The notes: a model not told the origin generated them from the letters alone. DNA of 6,269 nt from Treponema sp. (GCA_031273835.1 JAISRD010000200.1:1-6269); one strand, 5' to 3'; counted from the stretch's first letter, positions 1 through 5,942 are shown. Translations and numbers: made by a program.

Positions 1-963
1 GTCTCGCTCTACGACGCCATAGGCCTTGAAGACATAGAAGAGAAGCTTCCCAAGCGCTATGTCAGGTTCGGGGAAGTGACGGCGGGGCTTTCCCGGGAAA
101 TGGCGGGGCTGACGGGCCTTAAGGAAGGGATACCCGTGGCCGGCGGCGGGGCGGACGCCTACGTGGGGGTGGTGGGGGTCAACGCCCTGCGTCCCGGACA
201 ACTCGCGTTAATCACCGGGTCCTCCCAGCTTCACATCGGTCTCGCGGAAACGGAACTCCACGCGCCGGGGCTGTTCGGAAGTTTCCCCGACGCCATTGTC
301 CCCGGCGCCCAGGTGGTCGAGGCGGGGCAGATCTCCACGGGTTCCATCGTCAAGTGGTTTACGGCGAATTTCATCAGCGGCGAAACGCGGGCCCGGGCGG
401 AGGCGGCGGGGCTTCCGCTCTACGCCTACCTGGATGCCGAGGCGGCGAAGATCCCCCCCGGTTCCGAGGGGCTTGTGGTACTGGAACACTGGCAGGGGAA
501 CAGGACCCCCTGGGTGGACCCTTCAAGCCGCGGGGTGATACGGGGGCTTACGCTCAAGCACGGGCCGGCCCATATTTTCAGGGCCATCATGGAGGGGGTG
601 GTTTACGGAACCAAGGTGATACTCAACAAGATGGAAGAGAACTTCAGGATAGACGAGATCATCACCTGCGGGGGGGCAACCAAAAGCGGACTGTGGATGC
701 AGATACACGCCGACGTAACGGGGAAGCCCATTCTTATTCCCGGGGATCAGGACGCCGTTTCCCTGGGGTCGGGCATACTGGGGGCGGTGGGCGCGGGGTT
801 CTATCCCGACCTGTCCGCCGCCGCCGCTTCCATGGTCCGTAAGGGAAAGACCGTGGAACCCGATCCGGCCCGGACGGAAATATACCGGGAATACGTCCGC
901 CAGTACGAGGCCACCTATCACTGCCTTAAGGATGAATCCCGGCGGCTGGTGGCGGCCCTGTAA
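1..963 (+). CDS. FGGY-family sugar kinase, C-terminal part (start outside window)
   Basis: The reading frame is open from base 1 to the TAA at 961-963, giving 320 residues. FGGY kinases are usually about 500 residues, so roughly 180 residues of the N-terminal actin-like domain lie upstream. The catalytic aspartate is probably the Asp at 154-156 in a GGGADAY segment, followed by a GSSQ phosphate-loop-like turn near 226-237. The stretch GVIRGL...HIFRAIME, about 532-594, fits the PROSITE FGGY signature 2 pattern position by position. CGGATKSGLW, about 667-696, is the glycine-rich adenosine-binding segment. These enzymes transfer phosphate from ATP to a hydroxyl of a sugar or polyol in the cytoplasm. 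The epimerase 12 bases downstream suggests a pentulose substrate, but the exact sugar cannot be read from this part. The family call is firm and the substrate is open. Confidence 0.93.
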   Translation, partial: VSLYDAIGLEDIEEKLPKRYVRFGEVTAGLSREMAGLTGLKEGIPVAGGGADAYVGVVGVNALRPGQLALITGSSQLHIGLAETELHAPGLFGSFPDAIVPGAQVVEAGQISTGSIVKWFTANFISGETRARAEAAGLPLYAYLDAEAAKIPPGSEGLVVLEHWQGNRTPWVDPSSRGVIRGLTLKHGPAHIFRAIMEGVVYGTKVILNKMEENFRIDEIITCGGATKSGLWMQIHADVTGKPILIPGDQDAVSLGSGILGAVGAGFYPDLSAAAASMVRKGKTVEPDPARTEIYREYVRQYEATYHCLKDESRRLVAAL

Positions 964-975
964 GGGGGGAGAACC

Positions 976-1635
976 GTGTATAAACAGCCTGAACTATGCG
1001 GCTCCCTTTTGGCGGCCAACCACGCCCATATAGCACGGGATCTCAAGACCGCCGCCGCGGCGGGGATAAAGCGTTTTCACCTCGACGTTACCGACGGGCA
1101 CTACACCGCGGAAATCGCCTTCGGGGTTCAGCTTGTCCGGGATCTGCGGAAAGAAACCGGGGCTTTCCTGGACGTTCATCTGGCCCTGTACAATCTGCCC
1201 GCGGTGCTCGACACTTTTCTGGATACCGGGGCGGATTTAATCACCCTTCAGTACGAAAGCTGCGCCCTTCCCCAGCGGCAGCTGGCGAAGCTGAGACAAC
1301 GGGGCATAGGTTCCTGTTTAAGTTTTATTCCCGCCACGGGGTTTGACCGTATCGAATACTTTATGGACGAGGCGGAGGTGATAAGCATCCTCGCGGTTGA
1401 CCCCGGCATAGGGGGGCAGGTTTTTATCCCCAAGGTTCTTCAAAAGATAGAAAAGGCCGCCGCCTTCCGGGAAAACCGGGGCCTTAAGACCCGTATCGCC
1501 GTCGACGGCGGCCTTACCCGCGAAAACTGCCGCCGGGCCGCGGAGGCGGGGGCGGACATACTGATCTTCGGGAGCGGCGTTTTTTCAGGGAACATCACTG
1601 AAAATATTAAAACCCTGGAAGGGATACTGCGCTAA
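976..1635 (+). CDS. Ribulose-phosphate 3-epimerase family protein (divergent pocket)
   Basis: This 219-residue protein has the length and TIM-barrel motif order of ribulose-phosphate 3-epimerases, which interconvert D-ribulose 5-phosphate and D-xylulose 5-phosphate. The likely active-site set is complete: Ser10, His35 and Asp37 (HLDVTDGH), His68 (DVHLAL) and Asp177 (VDGG), with metal bound by the His/Asp residues. Phosphate-binding loops are present as DPGIGGQ (142-148) and GSGVF (199-203). The pocket is unusual. Family members have methionines at DVMDG, HLM and before the PGFGG loop, whereas here the matching residues are Thr39, Ala70 and Leu139. This points to a related substrate such as another ketose phosphate, though a true Rpe cannot be excluded. 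The start is GTG at 976, preceded by GGGGGAG at 965-971. It follows the kinase by 12 bases, so the two are probably co-transcribed. Confidence 0.88.
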   Translation: MYKQPELCGSLLAANHAHIARDLKTAAAAGIKRFHLDVTDGHYTAEIAFGVQLVRDLRKETGAFLDVHLALYNLPAVLDTFLDTGADLITLQYESCALPQRQLAKLRQRGIGSCLSFIPATGFDRIEYFMDEAEVISILAVDPGIGGQVFIPKVLQKIEKAAAFRENRGLKTRIAVDGGLTRENCRRAAEAGADILIFGSGVFSGNITENIKTLEGILR

Positions 1636-1928
1636 TCGTGGGCGGGGTTTTTCCGCACCTTTTCTACGGCGGTGGAAACCGCGTCTTTCAGGGACCGCGC
1701 GTAATCGTCCTCACTGCCCACCTGGGCGGCATAGAGGCTTCCCAAAAGGGACGACCGGTACAGGGGTTTTACCGTATTAAGGGCGACCGCGGCCATGTCA
1801 ATTACGCATTCGTCGCAGCGGCAGATCTCCCCCTCAAACGAGTCAAGCTGGCGGCCCAGTTCCTCAATCACCTTTTTTTCCGCTTCGTTTACCAGAATGT
1901 CAAAATCGTATTCATCAGCAAAGGCCAT
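1632..1928 (-). CDS. Late competence ComFB-family protein (putative c-di-GMP receptor)
   Basis: This small 98-residue protein matches the ComFB family in length and layout. It has an N-terminal acidic segment, an amphipathic helix (NEAEKKVIEELGRQL, 14-28), a cysteine cluster CRCDEC (Cys36, Cys38, Cys41), and the family-typical stretch DMAAVALNTVKPLY (44-57) before a helical tail. Bacillus ComFB is encoded in a competence operon; cyanobacterial members have been reported to bind cyclic di-nucleotides. The cysteines suggest a metal site. The ATG at 1928 was chosen because GGGAGGAA at 1938-1931 sits at ideal distance. A longer frame exists, but it starts at a TTG within dnaB and lacks family similarity. 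The gene follows dnaB by 28 bases and its TAG overlaps the epimerase TAA by four bases. The function in this organism is inferred from the family only. Confidence 0.8.
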   Translation of the reverse strand: MAFADEYDFDILVNEAEKKVIEELGRQLDSFEGEICRCDECVIDMAAVALNTVKPLYRSSLLGSLYAAQVGSEDDYARSLKDAVSTAVEKVRKNPAHD

Positions 1929-1944
1929 ATTTCCTCCCCTCTCT

Positions 1945-1973
1945 AGTATAACACTATTAATTGACCCTGGCAA
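1945..1973 (-). promoter_or_regulatory. Candidate sigma-70 promoter for the ComFB-like gene
   Basis: On the minus strand, TTGCCA (1973-1968, 5 of 6 to the -35 consensus) is followed after exactly 17 bases by TATACT (1950-1945, 5 of 6 to the -10). A TG one base before the -10 makes it an extended -10. The -35 lies inside the last codons of dnaB. Initiation would be expected near 1938, leaving a leader of about ten bases that is little more than the ribosome binding site. The call rests on consensus match only. Confidence 0.55.
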
Positions 1974-3291
1974 AGGGTACAAATTTGGCGTACCTCGGGA
2001 GAAAGACAATTTTTACGGTCCCCACGGGGCCGTTCCTTTGTTTCGCGATGATCAGCTCCGTGGTGCCGTCCTCCGCTTCTTTGCCCCCCTTAAGATCCGA
2101 TTCCCGGGGACGGTGGAGAAACATGACCAGGTCCGCGTCCTGTTCGATGGAACCGGATTCCCTGATGTCCGCCAGGTTGGGTTTCTTGCCCTCCGCGTCC
2201 CTGCGGAGCTGGGAAAGGGCCACGATGGGTATGTTAAGCTCCCGGGCCAGGCTCTTGAGGGACCGGGAAATCTCGGCAATCTGTTCGTGCCGGGGAAGCT
2301 GGTAGTTGTCGGAACTTATCAGGGTGATGTAATCGACAAAAATTATCTTTACCTCCTGCTGGACGCAGAGCCGCCGGGCCTGGGCCCGCAGATCCAGGAG
2401 CTTCATCCCCGGAGTATCCACTATGTAGAGGGGAGCTTCATAGATGCGTCCCGCGGCGGTCATAAGGCCGTGAAAATCCTGGGGCTGTAAAAAGCCGGAG
2501 CGTATCTTTTCCGATTCAATTCTGGCCTCGGCGGAAATAAGCCTGAGCGCCAGGGCCATGTCGGACATTTCCAGGGAAAAAAACGCCGTGGGTATCTTTT
2601 TTCCAACGCTGATATGGGCCGCCATGCTTAAGGCCAGGGCTGTTTTTCCCACGGAAGGCCGGGCCCCTATGATGGCCAGTTCCGATTTCTGGAAACCGCT
2701 GGTAAGCTTATCAAGATCGTCAAAGCCCGACGCTATCCCCGTATAGGCTTCTTTTGAATGGTAGAGGCTTTCAATCATGTCGATGGCCTGGGGTATCAGC
2801 TCCTTGGCACTCTTGAAAGAAACGGTCCGCCGTTCCTCGTCCAGTTCAAAGATCTTCTGCTGGGTTTCTTCCAACAGTTGGCCCGACTCTATCGATTCGT
2901 CAAAGGAACGGAGGTTGATTTCCCCGGAGATCTTGATCAGGGATCTCCGGAGGGAACAGTCCTGAACGATTTTCGCATAATAGTCGATATTGGCGCTCGA
3001 GGGCACCACATTGGTAAGGGAAGCGACATAGGCCGGCCCCCCCGCGCCGTCAAGCTCCCCGGCCTGACGGAGTTCCGCCACCACGGTAATAATATCCGCC
3101 CTCTGGCGGCCCTGGTTGTAGAGGTTTAGTACGGCCTTAAAAACCCGCCGGTTCGCGTTGGAATAAAAATCATCCGCCCTGATGTACTGGATGGCGGTAT
3201 CAATGGCGTCGTTATCCAGCAGCATGGCCCCCAGGGCCGCCTGTTCCGCTTCGTCGTTATGGGGCGGAACCTTATCCTTAAGCGGGGGCAT
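1957..3291 (-). CDS. dnaB: Replicative DNA helicase DnaB
   Basis: This 444-residue protein has the normal length and full architecture of the hexameric helicase that unwinds DNA at the fork. The N-terminal domain begins at VPPHNDEAEQAALGAMLLD (8-26). A linker helix lies around 160-178, followed by the RecA-like ATPase. Walker A is GARPSVGKT (209-217, Lys216), the catalytic glutamate is Glu241 in FFSLEM, and Walker B ends at Asp320 (IIFVDY). SQLRR (360-364), DIRESGSIEQDADLVMF (375-391) and the arginine-finger segment KQRNG (417-421) follow. No intein interrupts it. The ATG at 3291 is fixed because an in-frame TAA lies two codons upstream. No good Shine-Dalgarno precedes it: the 33-base gap after rplI shows only CGGGGCAGGG, poorly placed. 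Translation may depend on coupling to rplI. Confidence 0.98.
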   Translation of the reverse strand: MPPLKDKVPPHNDEAEQAALGAMLLDNDAIDTAIQYIRADDFYSNANRRVFKAVLNLYNQGRQRADIITVVAELRQAGELDGAGGPAYVASLTNVVPSSANIDYYAKIVQDCSLRRSLIKISGEINLRSFDESIESGQLLEETQQKIFELDEERRTVSFKSAKELIPQAIDMIESLYHSKEAYTGIASGFDDLDKLTSGFQKSELAIIGARPSVGKTALALSMAAHISVGKKIPTAFFSLEMSDMALALRLISAEARIESEKIRSGFLQPQDFHGLMTAAGRIYEAPLYIVDTPGMKLLDLRAQARRLCVQQEVKIIFVDYITLISSDNYQLPRHEQIAEISRSLKSLARELNIPIVALSQLRRDAEGKKPNLADIRESGSIEQDADLVMFLHRPRESDLKGGKEAEDGTTELIIAKQRNGPVGTVKIVFLPRYAKFVPFARVN

Positions 3292-3324
3292 TTTTTACGG
3301 GAAGACCCTGCCCCGAGGCGAAAC

Positions 3325-4035
3325 TCATTCCGCCGCGGGATTTGGGGCTTCCGCCTGCACTTCGCTTTCCGCGGGGGAAGCTTCGTCCGCCGGACCCTGC
3401 TCCGCAGCCGGGCTTTGCTCAGCCGGACCTTGTTCTGAAGCCGGACTCTGTTCAGCCGGGTCTTGTTCGGAAGCAGAACCTTGTCCGTCCCTTTGCCCCG
3501 TTTCCGCCCCTTCCACGGAATGTTCGGTTTCTCGTCCGAAGCGGCGTCTGCCCCGTGGGGGGGCGGGACTTTTGGTTTCCGCCTTGAGCTGCTGCCCTTC
3601 CACGGTGATGTTTATTTCGGCGCTTTCGTTTTCGTAGAGTTTAACGGTCGCCTTGAACCTGCCCACGCTTTTAACGGTATTTCCGGGGAGCTCTATCTTT
3701 TTCCGTTCGATATGGAAGCCCTGCTTTGCCAATTCCTCCGCCACGGTTTGGGCGGTTACGGCCCCGTAGAGTTTGCCGTTGGCCCCGGCGGGCATGGTAA
3801 TTACCGGGGTCAGGGCCTCGAGTTTTTCCTTGATCCCCGCGGCGTCCTGCCGCTTTTCGGCCTTACGGGCTTCAATTTCATCCTTGCGGGCCTCGAAAAG
3901 CCTTATATTCCGTTCCGTATAGGGAAGGGCGATTTCCCGGGGAAAAAGATAGTTCCTCGCATAGCCCTTGGCAACGTCTTTTACGTCGCCCTCTTCTCCC
4001 AGAGTGGCAAGATCCTTGTTTAAGATTACCTTCAT
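3325..4035 (-). CDS. rplI: 50S ribosomal protein L9 with repetitive acidic C-terminal tail
   Basis: L9 binds 23S rRNA near the base of the L1 stalk and spans the ribosome surface with two domains joined by a long helix. The N-terminal RNA-binding domain carries the signature GEEGDVKDVAKGYARNYLFP (13-32). The connecting helix is the charged stretch about 41-74, and the C-terminal domain includes GKLYGAVTAQTVAEEL (87-102) and ends near residue 149. Usual L9 is about 150 residues; this one has 236. The extra part starts with a basic patch (PRGRRRFGR, 160-168), then becomes Glu/Pro/Ala/Gln-rich and holds an 11-residue tandem repeat. The ATG at 4035 is preferred over a TTG at 4041 because GGAG (4046-4043) is seven bases from the ATG but only one from the TTG, and MKVIL is the canonical L9 start. 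Confidence 0.96.
   Translation of the reverse strand: MKVILNKDLATLGEEGDVKDVAKGYARNYLFPREIALPYTERNIRLFEARKDEIEARKAEKRQDAAGIKEKLEALTPVITMPAGANGKLYGAVTAQTVAEELAKQGFHIERKKIELPGNTVKSVGRFKATVKLYENESAEINITVEGQQLKAETKSPAPPRGRRRFGRETEHSVEGAETGQRDGQGSASEQDPAEQSPASEQGPAEQSPAAEQGPADEASPAESEVQAEAPNPAAE
3373..3474 (-). repeat. Three tandem 33-base units encoding an 11-residue repeat in the L9 tail
   Basis: Residues 188-221 of L9 read as ASEQDPAEQSP, then ASEQGPAEQSP, then a third, looser copy AAEQGPADEASP with one extra residue. A smaller EQxPA motif recurs within each. The DNA repeats too, so copies could be gained or lost in frame. The composition predicts a disordered, negatively charged tail. Confidence 0.85.
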
Positions 4036-4049
4036 GTCCAAGCTCCGCT

Positions 4050-4080
4050 AAAAAAAATAGGCCGCCGCATCGAACGGCCC
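4050..4080 (-). terminator. Intrinsic terminator inside the operon, just upstream of rplI
   Basis: On the minus strand GGGCCG (4080-4075) pairs with CGGCCT (4064-4059; five Watson-Crick pairs plus a closing G-U), with a ten-base loop. After one A, eight consecutive T's run from 4057 to 4050. The plus strand carries no T tract, so it acts in one direction only. The T tract ends 14 bases before the rplI ATG, leaving room for the ribosome binding site but not for a promoter. Confidence 0.82.
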
Positions 4081-4082
4081 TG

Positions 4083-4136
4083 GGAACGGGGAAGACGAGT
4101 TACCCGCCTTCCCGCCTCCGGAGTGGAGACGGTTCC
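4083..4136 (-). promoter_or_regulatory. Predicted three-way-junction leader RNA upstream of the rplI terminator
   Basis: Read on the minus strand, a closing stem P1 pairs GGAAC (4136-4132) with GTTCC (4087-4083). Inside it, P2 pairs GTCTCC (4130-4125) with GGAGGC (4119-4114) around a five-base loop, with one G-U pair. P3 follows without a gap, pairing GGGAAGGCG (4113-4105) with CGTCTTCCC (4097-4089) around the seven-base loop GGTAACT, again with one G-U. Nearly every base of the 54 is accounted for. Two bases later the terminator hairpin begins. I do not recognise it as a known riboswitch. A cis-acting leader for rplI-dnaB is the natural reading. The fold was worked out by hand and no energy was calculated. 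Confidence 0.5.
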
Positions 4137-4160
4137 GCATTGTTCATTCGCAGTCTAAAC

Positions 4161-4176
4161 CCGCCCTTCGGGACGG
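4161..4176 (-). promoter_or_regulatory. Short hairpin directly after the membrane protein stop codon
   Basis: CCGTCC (4176-4171) pairs with GGGCGG (4166-4161) around a CGAA loop, beginning at the base next to the TGA stop. The fourth pair is G-U on the minus strand but would be a C-A mismatch on the plus strand, which favours a minus-strand RNA role. It lacks a T tract, so it is better read as part of the rplI leader or as a 3' end-protecting hairpin than as a terminator. Confidence 0.4.
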
Positions 4177-5142
4177 TCATTCCTGTTTGGGCGTCCGCAG
4201 GGGAATCCAGGTCTCCGCTATGCCCAACAAGATCAGGGCCCCCAGAACCACGGCGTTAAGACCGGGGGTAAAGATAAGGATCACCACGCCGACATGGACG
4301 GCAATCCGCAGTACGGGCGGCAGCTTTACCAAAAGGTAAAGGGCTATACCACCCCCCTGAGCGAGGTACAGTATAGCGCAAAGGGCCAATAGATTCCAGC
4401 CCGCTATCTCCGCGGCGTCTACCCCAAGCATACGGCCCGTCAGCACTATCCCCAGGGCGGCGGAGAGTATCCAGATCAGAAAGGACCCGGTACGGAAGCT
4501 GATAAGGCCCCCGGCGGGCCTTACATGGCGGAAAAGCCAGGTCAGGGTAAGGGCGATCTGACGGCTGACTGCCAAAAAAATAAGGCAGGAAACGAGTATA
4601 CCCCCCCGCAGCCCGATATAGCTTATATAATCCAGAATTTCATCGGCGCTGAGGTTCTGTCCCGACGCGGAATTCAGGGCGTTAATCTGGGCGTGGAGGT
4701 AATCCCGCAGCCCCCCGTCTTCCATTGCCAGAAGAAAAAAGGGTATCATCACCAGGGCCCCCAAAACGGAACCCAGGGCCAGCCGGTATTCGCTGCGGAG
4801 GGGAACAAGCCGGCAGGTCCAGCGGGGCGGCGCGTTGATCCAGGTAAAAACGATCACCATCACGGCAAAGTACAGGGCGTTCCACTGTAAAAAAACCGTA
4901 TCCCCCCCCTGGCGTAAATAAAAACTTATTGATACGGCTATGTTTCCCAGTACCGCAAGCAGGGCGGCGAACCAGGCGGTCTTTCCGTTTACCCAGAAGG
5001 CGGCAAGCCCCAGGGGAAACAAAAAAAAGGGACCGAGGAAACCGGAACGCAGAAAAAACACCGACGCGGCGGAAGCAGCGGCGGCGGCCCAGTATCGTAT
5101 ATATTCTTCCGCCGCCGGCCTTTCCGTATCCTGGAAAGACAC
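4177..5142 (-). CDS. DUF2232 / YybS-like integral membrane protein
   Basis: This 321-residue protein is strongly hydrophobic, with about eight membrane segments. They lie roughly at 33-51, 55-76, 86-103, 121-140, 177-203, 218-237, 246-271 and 280-309, the last possibly two. A larger loop sits at about 141-175. The residue pattern and position resemble the DUF2232 family (Bacillus YybS), whose gene lies upstream of gdpP-rplI-dnaC in Firmicutes; here gdpP is absent. No biochemical role is assigned; substrate binding as in ECF-transporter-like proteins is speculative. The start is GTG at 5142, one base after the rpsR TAG. An in-frame TAG lies four codons upstream, so no longer start exists, and no strong ribosome binding site is visible. 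Translational coupling to rpsR is likely. The coding strand contains a run of eight G's (4902-4909). Confidence 0.8.
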   Translation of the reverse strand: MSFQDTERPAAEEYIRYWAAAAASAASVFFLRSGFLGPFFLFPLGLAAFWVNGKTAWFAALLAVLGNIAVSISFYLRQGGDTVFLQWNALYFAVMVIVFTWINAPPRWTCRLVPLRSEYRLALGSVLGALVMIPFFLLAMEDGGLRDYLHAQINALNSASGQNLSADEILDYISYIGLRGGILVSCLIFLAVSRQIALTLTWLFRHVRPAGGLISFRTGSFLIWILSAALGIVLTGRMLGVDAAEIAGWNLLALCAILYLAQGGGIALYLLVKLPPVLRIAVHVGVVILIFTPGLNAVVLGALILLGIAETWIPLRTPKQE

Positions 5143-5143
5143 G

Positions 5144-5470
5144 CTATTCGGCTACAAAGGGGAGCAGGGCGATGATTCTGGCCCGTTTAATCGCCGCAGC
5201 CAGGACCCGCTGGTGCTTCGCACAGGTCCCGGTCATACGCCGGGGAAGGATCTTTCCCCGCTCGGTGATAAATCTGCGGAGCATATCCGCGTCCTTATAG
5301 TCAATGGTGAGCTTTTGGGTACAGAAACGGCATACTTTCTTTTTAAAGTAGGCCTTGCCCTTTCCCCGTCCGGTCTTATCGTCTCCCTCCCGGCCGTCCA
5401 TTTGAGCGTCCTCTCTGTATCCCCTGTCCTGCCGGGGAGGGCGCTCATCGTTATATTTTTCATCAGACAT
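5144..5470 (-). CDS. rpsR: 30S ribosomal protein S18, zinc-type, with N-terminal extension
   Basis: S18 forms a heterodimer with S6 on the 30S platform. The core from about residue 40 is canonical: KVCRFC (45-50), IDYKDADMLRRFITERGKILPRR (56-78), GTCAKHQR (81-88) and IKRARIIALLPF (94-105). Cys47, Cys50, Cys83 and His86 form the likely zinc site of the cysteine-containing S18 type. S18 is usually 75-90 residues; this one has 108, with about 30 extra charged, probably disordered residues at the front. The ATG at 5470 has AAGGAG at good distance upstream. A second ATG at 5401 (Met24) is preceded by GAGAGGA and would give an 85-residue protein, so the start is not fully settled. The stop lies one base from the membrane protein start. 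Confidence 0.96.
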   Translation of the reverse strand: MSDEKYNDERPPRQDRGYREDAQMDGREGDDKTGRGKGKAYFKKKVCRFCTQKLTIDYKDADMLRRFITERGKILPRRMTGTCAKHQRVLAAAIKRARIIALLPFVAE

Positions 5471-5516
5471 CTTAAAGCTCCTTACTTTAGTTTGAAAACG
5501 GAGAATTCAGGATTTT

Positions 5517-5939
5517 TCAAAAGGGAATATCATCGGTAAAACCGTCATCGGCGGTGGGCGGCGCGTCCTGCCGGGGAGCGGATGAACCGGTATAGCTTCC
5601 CCCGCCCTGTCCGGGATTCCCCCCCAGCAATTGCAGGTTATTGGCCACAATTTCCACCTTTGAGCGGTTCTGCCCGTCCTGTTCCCAGCGATCCTGCCGG
5701 AGTTCTCCGTCTACCCCCACCAGTTTACCCTTAACCAGGTATTGATTGAGGCTTTCCCCCTGCCTTCCCCAGAGGACGATGTCGAAAAAATTCGGCTCGT
5801 CCAGCCATTGATCGCCTGATTTTTTACGGCGGTTCACGGCGATGGAAAATTTACAAACAGCCTGGCCGTTGGCGGTATATTTCAGCTCGGCGTCTCTGGT
5901 TAATCTTCCGATTAACACCACATGATTCAGGTCGACCAT
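5517..5939 (-). CDS. ssb: Single-stranded DNA-binding protein SSB
   Basis: SSB coats single-stranded DNA and recruits replication and repair proteins. This 140-residue protein starts with the canonical MVDLNHVVLIGRLTRDAELK. The OB fold runs to about residue 105, with aromatic DNA-contact candidates Trp45, Phe51, Phe52, Trp57 and Trp85. A short, glycine-rich disordered linker (about 106-130) leads to the acidic tip DDIPF (136-140) that binds partner proteins. The linker is shorter than in E. coli SSB (178 residues in all). The ATG at 5939 lies three bases after the rpsF stop, and its ribosome binding site GAGGA is made by the last codons of rpsF (about 5951-5947), so ssb translation is tied to rpsF. 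A 46-base gap separates it from rpsR. The call is secure. Confidence 0.97.
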   Translation of the reverse strand: MVDLNHVVLIGRLTRDAELKYTANGQAVCKFSIAVNRRKKSGDQWLDEPNFFDIVLWGRQGESLNQYLVKGKLVGVDGELRQDRWEQDGQNRSKVEIVANNLQLLGGNPGQGGGSYTGSSAPRQDAPPTADDGFTDDIPF

Positions 5940-5942
5940 GGT

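Noticed and set aside
76..963. GTG at 76 as the start of the kinase
   Set aside because: The frame is open to base 1 and the residues before it look like FGGY kinase sequence; an FGGY kinase of 295 residues would lack the whole N-terminal domain. It is an internal valine codon.
1582..1604. Inverted repeat TTTTCAG / CTGAAAA near the end of the epimerase gene as a terminator
   Set aside because: The stem is AT-rich, lies inside the coding sequence, and has no T tract after it on either strand.
1632..2009. Longer 125-residue form of the ComFB-like gene starting at 2009
   Set aside because: It would start at a TTG within dnaB without a ribosome binding site, whereas ATG 1928 has a near-perfect one and matches family length.
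1795..2490. Long plus-strand open frame (231 codons) opposite dnaB
   Set aside because: It is a GC-rich shadow of dnaB with low-complexity sequence and no recognisable domain or ribosome binding site. The same holds for the open frames opposite rplI, the membrane protein gene and rpsR.
4161..4176. Hairpin after the membrane protein gene as a second intrinsic terminator
   Set aside because: It is followed by GTTTAGACTG, not a T tract, and the stem has only six pairs.
4902..4909. Run of eight C's in the membrane protein gene as a phase-variation switch
   Set aside because: Similar C7 and G7 runs occur at 453-459 and 670-676 in the kinase; they follow from heavy use of GGG and CCC codons, so this one run is weak evidence for switching.
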